In this document: in pieces, positions 8,963 to 17,872 of the stretch | How the letters are laid out: every line of letters starts with the position of its first letter | How positions within the stretch are numbered: position 1 is the stretch's first letter | Notes under the pieces: generated by a model | The model's database searches: none | What the model was told of the DNA's origin: nothing | Seen by the model: the letters and a program-made list of their open reading frames with translations, nothing else | Assembly: GCF_030709675.1 (NCBI RefSeq) | Contig: NZ_JAUZQD010000008.1 | Coordinates: 124,001-188,000 of the forward strand | Source: Symbioplanes lichenis | GTDB taxonomy: Bacteria; Actinomycetota; Actinomycetes; Mycobacteriales; Micromonosporaceae | DNA: 64,000 nucleotides | Direction: 5' to 3' | Translations under genes and position numbers: made by a program

Positions 8963-9005
8963 GTGTCCTTTGAACCGGCGAGCTGACACGAACGAGATGG
9001 TGACG

Positions 9006-11828
9006 ATGAGCGAGTCCGAGAACGTCGGCGCGGACGTCCCGCCGTACCGCTACACGGCCGCGACGGCCAACGAGATCGAGCCGCGCTGGCAGGCGTACTG
9101 GGCCGAGCACGGCACCTTCCGCGCGCCCAACCCGGCCGGCGACCTGGCCGACCCGGAGCACCCCCGGGCCGGGGCGCCGAAGCTGCACGTGCAGGACATG
9201 TTCCCGTACCCGTCGGGGTCGGGCCTGCACGTCGGGCACCCGCTGGGCTACATCGGCACCGACTCCTACACCCGCTACAAGCGGATGACCGGCTTCAACG
9301 TGCTGCACCCGATGGGCTTCGACGCGTTCGGCCTGCCGGCGGAGCAATATGCCGTGCAGACCGGCACGCACCCGCGCACCACCACCGAGGCCAACGTCGA
9401 GCGCTACCGGCAGCAGCTGCGCCGGCTGGGCCTGGCCTACGACGACCGGCGCACGTTCTCGACCACGGACCCGGACTACTACCGGTGGACCCAGTGGATC
9501 TTCCTGCAGGTCTTCAACTCGTGGTTCGACCGCGCGCGGCGCCAGGCGCGCCCGATCGACGAGCTGATCGCGGAGTTCGAGGCCGGCACGCGGCCGGTCC
9601 CGGGCGGCCGGGTGTGGAGCGAGCTGTCCGCGGTCGAGCGCCGTCAGGTGATCGACGGCTACCGGCTGGCCTACGTCAGCGAGGCGCCGGTCAACTGGTG
9701 CCCCGGCCTGGGCACCGTGCTGGCCAACGAGGAGGTCACGCCGGACGGGCGCAGCGAGCGCGGCAACTTCCCGGTCTTCCAGCGGTCGCTGAAGCAGTGG
9801 ATGATGCGCATCACCGAGTACGGCGACCGCCTGGTCGACGATCTGGACGCGCTGGACTGGCCCGAGCCGGTCAAGCTGATGCAGCGCAACTGGATCGGCC
9901 GGTCCCGGGGCGCCCACGTCGGCTTCCCGCTGGACGGCGACGACGTCGTCGAGGTGTTCACCACGCGTCCCGACACGCTGTTCGGTGCGACGTACATGGT
10001 GCTGGCGCCCGAGCACGACCTGGTGTCCACGATCGTTCCCGCCGAGTGGCCCGCGGGCGTCAAGGACGCGTGGACCGGTGGGCACGACACGCCCGAGGCG
10101 GCCGTCGCCGCGTACCGGGCGCAGGCCGCGGCCAAGACGGAGGAGGAGCGGACCGCCGACGCCAAGGTCAAGACCGGCGTCTTCACCGGCGCGTACGCGA
10201 CCAACCCGGTCAACGGCGCGCGGGTGCCGATCTTCATCGCCGACTACGTGCTGGCCGGCTACGGCACCGGCGCGATCATGGCGGTGCCGGGGCACGACGA
10301 GCGCGACTGGGACTTCGCGCAGACCTTCGACCTGCCGATCGTCCGCACGATCTCGACGCCCGAGGGCCACGAGGGCGTCTGGACCGGCGACGGCGTGGCG
10401 GTCAACAGCGAGTTCCTGGACGGCAAGAACGTCGTGGACGCCAAGGCCGCGATGATCTCGTGGCTGGAGGAGCGGGGCCACGGCAAGGGCGCCACCACGT
10501 ACCGGCTGCGCGACTGGCTGTTCAGCCGGCAGCGCTACTGGGGCGAGCCGTTCCCGATCGTCTACGACGAGACCGGCCTGCCGATCGCGCTGCCCGAGAG
10601 CATGCTGCCCGTCGAGCTGCCCGACGTGGACGACTTCTCGCCGCGCACCTTCGACCCGGACGACGCCGACAGCGAGCCCGAGACGCCGCTGTCGCGCAAG
10701 AAGGACTGGGTCGAGGTCGTGCTGGACCTGGGCGACGGGCCCAGGACGTACACGCGTGAGACCAACACCATGCCGCAGTGGGCCGGCTCCTGCTGGTACG
10801 AGCTGCGCTACCTGGACCCGCGCAACGACAAGCGGCTGGTCGACCCCGAGAACGAGGCCTACTGGATGGGCCCGCGGGGCGAGGGCGACCCGGGCGGCGT
10901 CGACCTGTACGTCGGCGGCGTCGAGCACGCGGTGCTGCACCTGCTGTACGCGCGCTTCTGGCACAAGGTGCTGTTCGACCTGGGCCACGTGAGCTCGTTC
11001 GAGCCGTTCCGGAAGCTGTACAACCAGGGCTACATCCAGGCGTACGCGTTCCGGGACGCCCGCGGCTTCGCGGTGCCGGCGGACGAGGTCGTCGAGCGGG
11101 ACGGCAAGTGGTTCCACGGCGACGACGAGGTCACCCGCGAGTACGGCAAGATGGGCAAGTCGCTGAAGAACGTCGTGACCCCGGACGAGATGGCCGAGCG
11201 CTACGGCGCCGACACGTTCCGGGTCTACGAGATGGCGATGGGCCCGCTGGACGTGTCCCGCCCCTGGGACACCCGCGCGGTCGTCGGCTCCCAGCGCTTC
11301 CTGCAGCGCGCGTGGCGCCTGGTGGTCGACGAGGAGACCGGGGCCAACCGGGTCACCGACGAGCCGCTGGACCCGAAGACCCGCCGGGTGCTGCACCGGG
11401 TGATCGACGGCGTCCGGGGCGACATGGAGGAGCTGCGCTTCAACACGGCCATCGCCAAGCTGATCGAGCTGACCAACACGCTGACCCCGCGGAGCACGGT
11501 GTCGCGCGAGGCCGTCGAGCCGCTGGTGCTGATGATGTCGCCGTTCGCCCCGCACGTCGCCGAGGAGCTGTGGGGCAAGCTGGGGCACGAGGGGTCGCTG
11601 GCGTACGCGGACTTCCCGGTCGCGGACCCGGCGCAGCTGGTCGCGGAGTCGGTCACGTACCCGGTGCAGGTCAACGGCAAGGTCCGGGGCCGCGTCGAGG
11701 TCGCGCCGGACACCGCCGAGGACGCCGTGCGCGCCGCCGCGCTGGAGGCCGTCGCCGAGACCCTGGGCGGCCGTGAGCCGCGCAAGGTCATCGTCGTCAA
11801 GGGCAAGCTGGTCAGCGTCGTCGTCTGA
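9006..11828 (+). CDS. leuS: Leucyl-tRNA synthetase
   Basis: This 940-aa class I synthetase charges tRNA-Leu in the cytoplasm. The HIGH-type motif HVGH is at residues 75-78, within YPSGSGLHVGHPLGY. The KMSKS loop reads KMGKS at 715-719. A CP1 editing domain lies between them, followed by the anticodon-binding domain and a C-terminal domain ending VNGKVRGRVEVAPDTAED. The frame stays open upstream into the attenuator hairpin, so the true start is ATG 9006, or ATG 8997 three codons earlier. The gene stands alone between two strong terminators and is probably controlled by leucine-codon attenuation. Confidence 0.96.
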   Translation: MSESENVGADVPPYRYTAATANEIEPRWQAYWAEHGTFRAPNPAGDLADPEHPRAGAPKLHVQDMFPYPSGSGLHVGHPLGYIGTDSYTRYKRMTGFNVLHPMGFDAFGLPAEQYAVQTGTHPRTTTEANVERYRQQLRRLGLAYDDRRTFSTTDPDYYRWTQWIFLQVFNSWFDRARRQARPIDELIAEFEAGTRPVPGGRVWSELSAVERRQVIDGYRLAYVSEAPVNWCPGLGTVLANEEVTPDGRSERGNFPVFQRSLKQWMMRITEYGDRLVDDLDALDWPEPVKLMQRNWIGRSRGAHVGFPLDGDDVVEVFTTRPDTLFGATYMVLAPEHDLVSTIVPAEWPAGVKDAWTGGHDTPEAAVAAYRAQAAAKTEEERTADAKVKTGVFTGAYATNPVNGARVPIFIADYVLAGYGTGAIMAVPGHDERDWDFAQTFDLPIVRTISTPEGHEGVWTGDGVAVNSEFLDGKNVVDAKAAMISWLEERGHGKGATTYRLRDWLFSRQRYWGEPFPIVYDETGLPIALPESMLPVELPDVDDFSPRTFDPDDADSEPETPLSRKKDWVEVVLDLGDGPRTYTRETNTMPQWAGSCWYELRYLDPRNDKRLVDPENEAYWMGPRGEGDPGGVDLYVGGVEHAVLHLLYARFWHKVLFDLGHVSSFEPFRKLYNQGYIQAYAFRDARGFAVPADEVVERDGKWFHGDDEVTREYGKMGKSLKNVVTPDEMAERYGADTFRVYEMAMGPLDVSRPWDTRAVVGSQRFLQRAWRLVVDEETGANRVTDEPLDPKTRRVLHRVIDGVRGDMEELRFNTAIAKLIELTNTLTPRSTVSREAVEPLVLMMSPFAPHVAEELWGKLGHEGSLAYADFPVADPAQLVAESVTYPVQVNGKVRGRVEVAPDTAEDAVRAAALEAVAETLGGREPRKVIVVKGKLVSVVV

Positions 11829-11837
11829 CTCTGTGGG

Positions 11838-11864
11838 AAAGGGCCCGCCGCCGGCGGGCCCTTT
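11838..11864. terminator. Intrinsic terminator after leuS
   Basis: A perfect 12-bp inverted repeat, AAAGGGCCCGCC (11838-11849) and GGCGGGCCCTTT (11853-11864), has a three-base loop. It begins nine bases after the leuS stop. It is symmetrical with A and T ends, so it could work in both directions. Confidence 0.88.
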
Positions 11865-11881
11865 CTGCTTGTCTGGGCGCC

Positions 11882-13108
11882 ATGTCGCAGCCTGTCACAC
11901 CCCTGACCCAGCCCTTGGACGCCACCGTCCGGCCGCCCGGCTCCAAGAGCATCACCAACCGCGCGCTGCTCTGCGCCGCGCTCGCCCCGGGCCCGTCCAC
12001 GCTGACCGGCGCGCTCTTCGCCGACGACACCCGCGCGATGATGGGCGCGCTGTCCGCGCTGGGTGCGGAAGTGGCGGTCTCCGACGGCGTCGTCCAGGTC
12101 ACCGGTGGTGCGCTTTCCGCCGGTACGGTCGACGCGCGCCAATCCGGCACGACGTCCCGGTTCATCCTGCCGGCGGCAGCGCTGATCGCCGGTCGTACGG
12201 TGGTGGACGGCACCCCTCAGCTCCGGGCGCGCCCCTTCGGCCCTGTCCTCGACGCCCTCCGCCAAGCCGGGGCGGTCGTCGAATCGTCCGGTTTTCTGCC
12301 CGCTGCCGTCACCGGGCCCGCCGCCGGGGGAGAGGTCACCGTCAGTGGGCACATCTCCAGTCAGTTCCTGTCCGGGCTGCTCATGGCCGGTCCGCTGATG
12401 CGCGACGGGCTGCGGGTGACCCTCACGTCGCCGCTCGTCTCGGTGCCGTACGTGGAGATGACCAAGGCCGTGATGGCGGCCTTCGGGGTCACCGTGTCCG
12501 ATCTGAGCGTCGAGCCGGGTTCCTACGTGCCGGCCACTTACGCGATCGAGCCCGATGCCAGCGCCGCCTCCTACTTTCTCGGGGCCGCGGCCGTCGCCGG
12601 GGGCCGGGTCACGATCGACGGCCTGGGAACGGGCAGCCTCCAGGGGGATGTCGCCTTCGCCGACGTTCTCGCGCGGATGGGCGCCTCGGTGATCCATGCC
12701 GCCGGCTCGATCACCGTGGAGTCGTCCGGCTCCCTGCGCGGGATCGACGTCGACATGGCTGACATCTCGGACACCGCGCAGACGCTGGCCGCCGTGGCGG
12801 TGTTCGCCGACTCGCCGACCCGGGTGCGCGGCATCGGCTTCATCCGGGGCAAGGAGACCGACCGGGTGGGCGCCGTGGTGACCGAGCTCCGGCGGGCCGG
12901 CATCGACGCGACCGAGGACGACGACGGCTTCACGATCCGTCCGGGGACGCCGCGGCCGACGCGGTTCGCCATGTACGAGGATCACCGCATGGCGATGAGC
13001 ATGGCGCTGCTCGGGCTGCGGGTCCCGGGCATCGAGATCGCGGATCCCGGGTGCGTGGCGAAGACGTACCCGGAGTATTTCGCGGATCTCGCCGCACTGG
13101 GCGGCTGA
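11882..13108 (+). CDS. aroA: EPSP synthase (3-phosphoshikimate 1-carboxyvinyltransferase)
   Basis: This 408-aa enzyme joins phosphoenolpyruvate to shikimate 3-phosphate in the aromatic amino acid pathway. The substrate-binding motif PPGSKSITNRALL is near residues 18-30, QSGTTSRFILPA carries the phosphate-binding arginine, and the C-terminal MYEDHRMAMS is characteristic. ATG 11882 is the natural family start, but it has no ribosome site and lies only 17 bases after the leuS terminator, so it may be leaderless from a promoter overlapping the hairpin. Its stop lies one base from the stop of the convergent TetR gene. Confidence 0.95.
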   Translation: MSQPVTPLTQPLDATVRPPGSKSITNRALLCAALAPGPSTLTGALFADDTRAMMGALSALGAEVAVSDGVVQVTGGALSAGTVDARQSGTTSRFILPAAALIAGRTVVDGTPQLRARPFGPVLDALRQAGAVVESSGFLPAAVTGPAAGGEVTVSGHISSQFLSGLLMAGPLMRDGLRVTLTSPLVSVPYVEMTKAVMAAFGVTVSDLSVEPGSYVPATYAIEPDASAASYFLGAAAVAGGRVTIDGLGTGSLQGDVAFADVLARMGASVIHAAGSITVESSGSLRGIDVDMADISDTAQTLAAVAVFADSPTRVRGIGFIRGKETDRVGAVVTELRRAGIDATEDDDGFTIRPGTPRPTRFAMYEDHRMAMSMALLGLRVPGIEIADPGCVAKTYPEYFADLAALGG

Positions 13109-13109
13109 G

Positions 13110-13658
13110 TCAGTCCGTCAGGTAGTGGGCTATGACCGGCCGCAGCCAGGCGACGAGGGCGTCGTCGGGCATGTCGACCAGGGGCGCTATCCCGACGATC
13201 GAGCGGGCGACGGCGATCCCGAGCAGGTGGGCCCCGATGAGCGCGATCCGCTCCTCGGGGCGGTCGGCGGCCAGCGGGGCGAGGCCGGGCGTGACGTGGT
13301 GGGTGAAGACGCCCAGGAGGACGTCCGCGGCGGCGCGGTTGGACGCCGCGGCCCGCAGCAGCGGGAGCAGCGGGCCGTCGGGCCGCCACAGGTGGACGAA
13401 GAGCGGGACGAGCACGTCCGCGACCTCGCCCGGTGCCGTCGCGGACAGGTCCGGGAAGCGGATCTCGAGCCGGGCCGCGGCCTCGAAAAGGCCGTTCTTG
13501 GTGCCGAAGTAGTGCATGACCAGGGCGGGATCGACGCCCACGGCCGTGGCGACCGAGCGGATCGTCGTGCGGTCGAAGCCCTGCTGCCCGAACTGCGCCC
13601 GTGCCGCGTCGAGGATCGCGGCCCGGGTCGCCTCGGAGTCCGCTGTACGTGCTGCCAC
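13110..13658 (-). CDS. TetR family transcriptional regulator
   Basis: This 182-aa regulator has a TetR helix-turn-helix at about residues 12-58 (GFDRTTIRSVATAVGVDPALVMHYF) and a C-terminal effector domain of the TetR_C type, with VLLGVFTHHVTPGLAPL. It is divergent from an FAD monooxygenase, with a 90-bp gap that carries a long perfect inverted repeat over the monooxygenase promoter and ribosome site. This makes it the likely repressor of the monooxygenase. The inducer is unknown; an aromatic or antibiotic substrate of the enzyme would be typical. Confidence 0.85.
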   Translation of the reverse strand: MAARTADSEATRAAILDAARAQFGQQGFDRTTIRSVATAVGVDPALVMHYFGTKNGLFEAAARLEIRFPDLSATAPGEVADVLVPLFVHLWRPDGPLLPLLRAAASNRAAADVLLGVFTHHVTPGLAPLAADRPEERIALIGAHLLGIAVARSIVGIAPLVDMPDDALVAWLRPVIAHYLTD

Positions 13659-13691
13659 GCGCCGAGCCTACCGGACCCTGTTCAACAGGTG

Positions 13692-13740
13692 TTGACGACG
13701 CCTCCTGAGCTGTTCTACGGTTGTTGAACAGCTCAGGAGG
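13692..13740 (+). promoter_or_regulatory. Monooxygenase promoter overlaid by a 15-bp inverted repeat
   Basis: A perfect inverted repeat with 15-base arms, CCTCCTGAGCTGTTC (13701-13715) and GAACAGCTCAGGAGG (13726-13740), has a 10-base spacer. A promoter TTGACG (13692-13697), 18 bp, TACGGT (13716-13721) is embedded in it. The right arm ends in the AGGAGG ribosome site of the monooxygenase. A further smaller palindrome, TTCAACA-GG-TGTTGA, lies at 13681-13695. As DNA it is a strong operator candidate for the divergent TetR protein; if transcription began further upstream it would also hide the ribosome site. Confidence 0.7.
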
Positions 13741-13748
13741 TGAGCCCT

Positions 13749-15155
13749 ATGGAGGACGTTCTCGTCATCGGAGGCGGTCCCACCGGCATGACAGCCGCCG
13801 GAGACCTGGCGCTGCGGGGCCGCGCGGTCACCGTGCTGGAGCGCTGGCCGCAGATCAACCCCGCGAGCCGGGCCTTCGTCACCATGCCCCGCACGCTCGA
13901 GGTGCTCGACAGCCGCGGGCTGGCCGACGACCTGCTGGCGACCGGCACCACCACGGCCGAGATCCGGCTCTTCGGCGGGGCCACGATGGACCTGTCGCGG
14001 CTGCCGTCGCACTACCCCTTCGGCCTGATCACACCCCAGACCAATGTCGACCAGGCCCTCGGCCGCTACGCCACCGCCGCGGGCGCCACGATCCGGCGCG
14101 GGGTCGAAGCGGCCGCCGTGACGCAGGACGACGACGGCGTGACCGTCACCGCGGCGTCCGGCGAGGTGTTCCACGCCCGCTATCTCGTGGCCGCCGACGG
14201 CGCGCACAGCACGGTGCGACGGTTGTTGCGGCAGGACTTTCCGGGCAGCACGGTGCTGTCCTCGGTGGTGCTGGCCGACGTCCGGCTGGCGCACGGGCCG
14301 GCGGGCGGGGCGCTGACGCTCGGCGACACCGCCGACTGCTTCGGTTTCCTGGTGCCCTATGGCCGCGGCGACTGGTTCCGGGCGATGACGTGGGACCGCG
14401 GCCATCAGGTGGGCGACGCCGTGCCGGTCGAGCGGGAGGAGATCGTCCGGGTGCTGAACCGGGCGATGGGGCGGGACGTGGGGGTCCTGGAAGTCGGGTG
14501 GCACTCGCGCTTCCACTGCGAGGAACGGCAGCTCCGGGCGTACCGGAAGGGAAGGGTCTTCTTCGCCGGTGACGCCGCGCACGTGCACTCGCCGATGGGC
14601 GGGCAGGGCATGAACACCGGCATCCAGGACGCGGCGAATCTCGCCTGGAAGATCGACGCCGTGCTCGGCGGGGCGGGCGACGCCGTCCTGGACACCTATC
14701 ACGCCGAGCGGCATCCGATCGGGCGGCGGGTCCTGCTGCAGTCCGGGCTGATGATGCGCAGCGTCACCACGCACCCGGCCGGTGCGCGCTGGCTGCGCGA
14801 CCATCTCGCCCCGCCCGCGCTGCGCCTGGTCCGCGACCAGCTGGCGGGCAGCTTCGCCGGCACCGGGCTGCGATACACGCACCGTCGCGGCGAGCACAAG
14901 CTGGTCGGCACGCGCGCCACCGAGGTGCCCCTGGCCGAGGGGCGGCTGACCGAGCTGCAGCGCCGGCCCGGGTTCCTGCTCGTGCGCTCTGCGGCCGGGC
15001 CGGCGGTGCCGCCCGGTTTGCTGACGGCCGAGCGCACCGACGCGGGACCGGCCCTGCTCGTGCGGCCGGACGGCTACATCGCCTGGGCCGGCGAGGACGG
15101 CTGGGCTCCCGTTCTCCGTCGATGGACCGCTCACTCCGAGGAGGCAAAGCTGTGA
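13749..15155 (+). CDS. FAD-dependent aromatic monooxygenase (PheA/TfdB or Rox-like)
   Basis: This 468-aa group A flavoprotein monooxygenase has a dinucleotide fold at the N-terminus (VIGGGPTGMTAAG), a middle substrate domain and the FAD-ribityl GD motif FFAGDAAHVHSPMGGQGMN near residues 274-292, followed by TGIQDAANLAWKI. The C-terminal thioredoxin-like tail is short. Such enzymes hydroxylate aromatic substrates with NAD(P)H; some inactivate rifamycins, but the substrate cannot be read from sequence. ATG 13749 follows AGGAGG (13735-13740). The stop overlaps the start of the next gene by four bases. The neighbouring TetR probably controls it. Confidence 0.88.
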   Translation: MEDVLVIGGGPTGMTAAGDLALRGRAVTVLERWPQINPASRAFVTMPRTLEVLDSRGLADDLLATGTTTAEIRLFGGATMDLSRLPSHYPFGLITPQTNVDQALGRYATAAGATIRRGVEAAAVTQDDDGVTVTAASGEVFHARYLVAADGAHSTVRRLLRQDFPGSTVLSSVVLADVRLAHGPAGGALTLGDTADCFGFLVPYGRGDWFRAMTWDRGHQVGDAVPVEREEIVRVLNRAMGRDVGVLEVGWHSRFHCEERQLRAYRKGRVFFAGDAAHVHSPMGGQGMNTGIQDAANLAWKIDAVLGGAGDAVLDTYHAERHPIGRRVLLQSGLMMRSVTTHPAGARWLRDHLAPPALRLVRDQLAGSFAGTGLRYTHRRGEHKLVGTRATEVPLAEGRLTELQRRPGFLLVRSAAGPAVPPGLLTAERTDAGPALLVRPDGYIAWAGEDGWAPVLRRWTAHSEEAKL

Positions 15156-15565
15156 CCATCAAGGTGCTGCAGACCGGCCTGGACCCCGACAAGATCGATT
15201 TCGCGTCGCCTGCGTTCGCGTCGTTCCCGGGTCTGACCCGCGAGGGCCTGCGCAAAGCCAACGACGACAACGTCGCCGGGCTGCGCGCCGCGGGCTTCGA
15301 CGTCGACAACATCCTCATCGACTTCGGCGAGACCGCGGTGGGTGTCATCGCCGAGGCCATCGACCGTACGCCCTACGACGCCGTGCTGATCGGCGCCGGC
15401 GTACGCCTGGTGCCGTCCAACACCGTCCTCTTCGAGGCGCTCGTCAACCTCGTCCACGCCCGGCTCCCGAAGGCCCGCTTCGTCTTCAACTACGAGCCGC
15501 GGTCGACCCCGGACGACATCCGGCGCTGGTTCGACGGTCCGGAAGCCGCCGGCCCGCGGGCGTGA
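15152..15565 (+). CDS. Conserved hypothetical protein coupled to the monooxygenase
   Basis: This 137-aa cytoplasmic protein has no signal peptide or membrane segment. Its GTG start overlaps the monooxygenase stop (GTGA) and follows GAGGAGG, so the two are translationally coupled. The alternating pattern TIKVLQTGLDP, YDAVLIGAGVRLVPSN, LPKARFVFNYEP looks like an alpha/beta (Rossmann-like) fold, with conserved-looking Asp and Gly at strand ends. I do not recognise the family. A role as an accessory to the oxidation reaction is only suggested by coupling. Confidence 0.75.
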   Translation: MTIKVLQTGLDPDKIDFASPAFASFPGLTREGLRKANDDNVAGLRAAGFDVDNILIDFGETAVGVIAEAIDRTPYDAVLIGAGVRLVPSNTVLFEALVNLVHARLPKARFVFNYEPRSTPDDIRRWFDGPEAAGPRA

Positions 15566-15601
15566 CCGTCGTCCGCCGTGACCCGGCTTGGTCGTCCGTT
15601 C

Positions 15602-16603
15602 TCATCCGGCTTTGTCGTCCGCGGGGCCGACTGCGGTCGCGGCCAGGGCGTCGCCGAGCGCGGTCCGCCAGTAGAGGACTTCACGCCCGGCGCGGCGGCG
15701 GAGCACCAAGCCGGCGCCGAGCAGCACCTTGAGGTGGTTGCCGACCGAGCCCAGCGGCAGCCCCGAGAGGGCCACGAGCTGCGTGGTCGACCGCGGATCG
15801 TCCAGCGCGAGCAGCAGCCGGGCCCGGTTGGCGCCGACCAGCCGGGCCAGGCCCCGTACGTCCGCCCCGGCCGGCGGGGCGAGCGCGCCGGTCACCGGGT
15901 ACATGACGGCGTACCGGGTGGGCTCGTCCCACATGACCCACGAGCCGTTGCTGTGCACCGGGACGAACACCAGGCTCCGCGCGGCCGAGAGGTCACGCTC
16001 GGGCAGGTCGAAGTGGTTGATCTGCAGCAGCCCGTCGCCGAGCCACCGGGTCCTCGCCCCCAGCGTCGGGATCAAGCCGGACCAGCCCTGCGTGGCCAGC
16101 AACGTCGTCCGGGACACGATGTCGGCCTGCAGCACCCGCCGGCGCCGGGGCCAGTCCGCCTCGACGGTGGCCGTCCAGATCCACTGCAGCAGTCCGAGCA
16201 GCTCCGCGCGCAGCCCTGGGCGCAGCAGCGTCGCGGCGAGCCGGCCCGGCCGGACCATATGGAGCTCCGAGCGGATGCGGTCGTCGTCCCACTCGCCGGC
16301 GAGCTGGTCGAGCTCGCCGGCGAACGACAGGCCCGGGGCCGCGGGAACCGTGCCGAGGAAGTCGGCCGTCCAGCCCGGCCGCTCGCCGATCCGGGGCCGC
16401 CACGCCCGGCGGACGAGGTCGCGCCGGACCGGATGCCGGGCCAGCATCTCCGCGTATGCGTCCCGGTTGGCGGCGTGGAACGCCTGCTGCCAGGGCCCGC
16501 GTGGGATCTCGAGCAGGGTGAGCGCGGCCACCGTCTCGGCCAGCGGGGACAACACGAACCGGCTCGACGCCAGCAGGTCGGCGGTCACACGCCAGGACCC
16601 CAT
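15602..16603 (-). CDS. ArsR-family winged-helix regulator (DUF5937-type N-terminus)
   Basis: This 333-aa protein has an N-terminal domain beginning VTADLLASSRFVLSPLAETVAAL, typical of the DUF5937 extension, and a C-terminal ArsR winged helix (TTQLVALSGLPLGSVGNHLKVLLGAGLVLRRRAGREVLYWRT). The ATG at 16603 would overlap the ATG of the divergent MFS gene, so the GTG at 16588 (codon 6) is a real alternative and fits the domain start better. No metal-binding ArsR cysteines are visible. It probably controls the divergent transporter. Confidence 0.82.
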   Translation of the reverse strand: MGSWRVTADLLASSRFVLSPLAETVAALTLLEIPRGPWQQAFHAANRDAYAEMLARHPVRRDLVRRAWRPRIGERPGWTADFLGTVPAAPGLSFAGELDQLAGEWDDDRIRSELHMVRPGRLAATLLRPGLRAELLGLLQWIWTATVEADWPRRRRVLQADIVSRTTLLATQGWSGLIPTLGARTRWLGDGLLQINHFDLPERDLSAARSLVFVPVHSNGSWVMWDEPTRYAVMYPVTGALAPPAGADVRGLARLVGANRARLLLALDDPRSTTQLVALSGLPLGSVGNHLKVLLGAGLVLRRRAGREVLYWRTALGDALAATAVGPADDKAG

Positions 16604-17849
16604 GACGTTTCGCCTCCTCGCGAAGAAGTGGGGACTGCCGCCGCCACTGTTCCAGACTCTCGCCGTGCGTACCTATCGCGAGATCTTCACCCTCCCCGAG
16701 TTCCGGATGCTGTTTCTCGCCCGCTGTATCACGATGGCGGCCGTCTCCGTCGGCAGCCTCGCCCTCGGCGCCACCACCTATGCGAGCACCGGGTCGCCCG
16801 TGCTCACCGCGCTGGCAATGTTCGGCGGGCCGCTGATCACGCTGCTCGGCTCGGCCACCGTGCTCAGCGCGTCGGACGCGATGGGCCCGCGGCGGGCGGC
16901 GACCGTCATGCCGATCGCCTACGCCGTCGCGTTCTCGCTGCAGGCGCTGCCGGATCTGCCCTGGGGGACGCGGTTCCTGATCCTTGCGATCCCCTTTCTC
17001 GCCGGCTCGGCGACCAGTGGTTCCGTCATCCGGCTGCTGCACGCCGTCGTGCCGCCGGACGGCTTCGTGCTCGGCCGGGCGACGCTCAACATCGCGGTCG
17101 GCGTGATGCAGGTCGCCGGGTTCGGGCTGGGCGGTCTTCTGCTCGTTCGGCTTCCGCCCGCCGCGCTCTTCGGGATGGCCGGGGCGGCCGCCGTCGGGGC
17201 GGCACTGACCCTGCGGTTCGGGCTCCGGGAGCGGCCCGGCGTGGCGTCGGACAAGGGACTCGTCATCCGTACGCGGGAAGTGAACCGGGCCTTGCTCGGC
17301 TCGCCGGTGACGCGGCCGCTCTACCTGGCGATGTGGGTCCCGAACGGGTTGATCGTCGGGTGCGAGGCGCTCTTCGTCCCGTATGCGGGGCAGGCGCACG
17401 CCGGGTATCTGTTCGCCGCCGGCGCGGCCGGCATGCTGCTCGGCGACGTCCTCCTGGGCCGTTTCGTCCCGGTTCGGTGGCGTGATCGGTGGGCCGGTCC
17501 GCTGCGAATCCTGCTCGCGGTGCCGTACCTCGGTTTCCTGCTCAGGCCGCCGCCGGGGGTCGCGCTCGGGCTCGCCTTCGTCGCCTCGATCGGGTACGCC
17601 GCCGCGCTGCCCCTGCAGGAGCGGCTGGTCCGGGTGGCCGGGGCGGATATCCAGGGCCAGGCTTTCGGCCTGCTCTCCACCGGGCTGATGGCGGGGCAGG
17701 CGGTCGGGGCGGCGATCGGCGGGGTGCTCGCCACCGGGCTGAGTCCGGCCCGTGCGATGGGGGTGCTCGCGGTCGCCTCGCTGGGCATCACGCTGGCGTT
17801 GACCCCGGCGCTGCGGCGGTCGGAGCCGGCCCCGGTGCTCGCTCGCTGA
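16602..17849 (+). CDS. MFS transporter
   Basis: This membrane protein of up to 415 aa has about 12 transmembrane segments. It lacks the usual first-loop charge pattern of sugar carriers but resembles MFS efflux carriers near ArsR regulators, with segments such as LFLARCITMAAVSVGSLALG and a central basic loop RLPPAALFG...RFGLRERPGV. ATG 16602 overlaps the divergent ArsR ATG in the tetramer CATG and has no ribosome site; the GTG at 16665 (VRTYREIFTLPEFRML) is an equally possible start and would leave room for a promoter. The substrate is unknown. Confidence 0.82.
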   Translation: MTFRLLAKKWGLPPPLFQTLAVRTYREIFTLPEFRMLFLARCITMAAVSVGSLALGATTYASTGSPVLTALAMFGGPLITLLGSATVLSASDAMGPRRAATVMPIAYAVAFSLQALPDLPWGTRFLILAIPFLAGSATSGSVIRLLHAVVPPDGFVLGRATLNIAVGVMQVAGFGLGGLLLVRLPPAALFGMAGAAAVGAALTLRFGLRERPGVASDKGLVIRTREVNRALLGSPVTRPLYLAMWVPNGLIVGCEALFVPYAGQAHAGYLFAAGAAGMLLGDVLLGRFVPVRWRDRWAGPLRILLAVPYLGFLLRPPPGVALGLAFVASIGYAAALPLQERLVRVAGADIQGQAFGLLSTGLMAGQAVGAAIGGVLATGLSPARAMGVLAVASLGITLALTPALRRSEPAPVLAR

Positions 17850-17872
17850 GGTCCTCTGCCGCTGGGCGTAGG

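Noticed and set aside
5834..8989. 1051-codon minus-strand frame over the M36 protease
   Set aside because: It is antisense to a well-supported secreted protease and its product is low-complexity Arg/Gly/Val sequence.
8946..9005. Longer leuS start inside the terminator loop region
   Set aside because: The ATG at 8946 is within the attenuator stem-loop and gives an N-terminus (MKGAFLCPLN) that does not belong to LeuRS.
13701..13740. The long inverted repeat as transposon ends
   Set aside because: The arms are 10 bp apart with no transposase or target duplication, and they coincide with a promoter and ribosome site.
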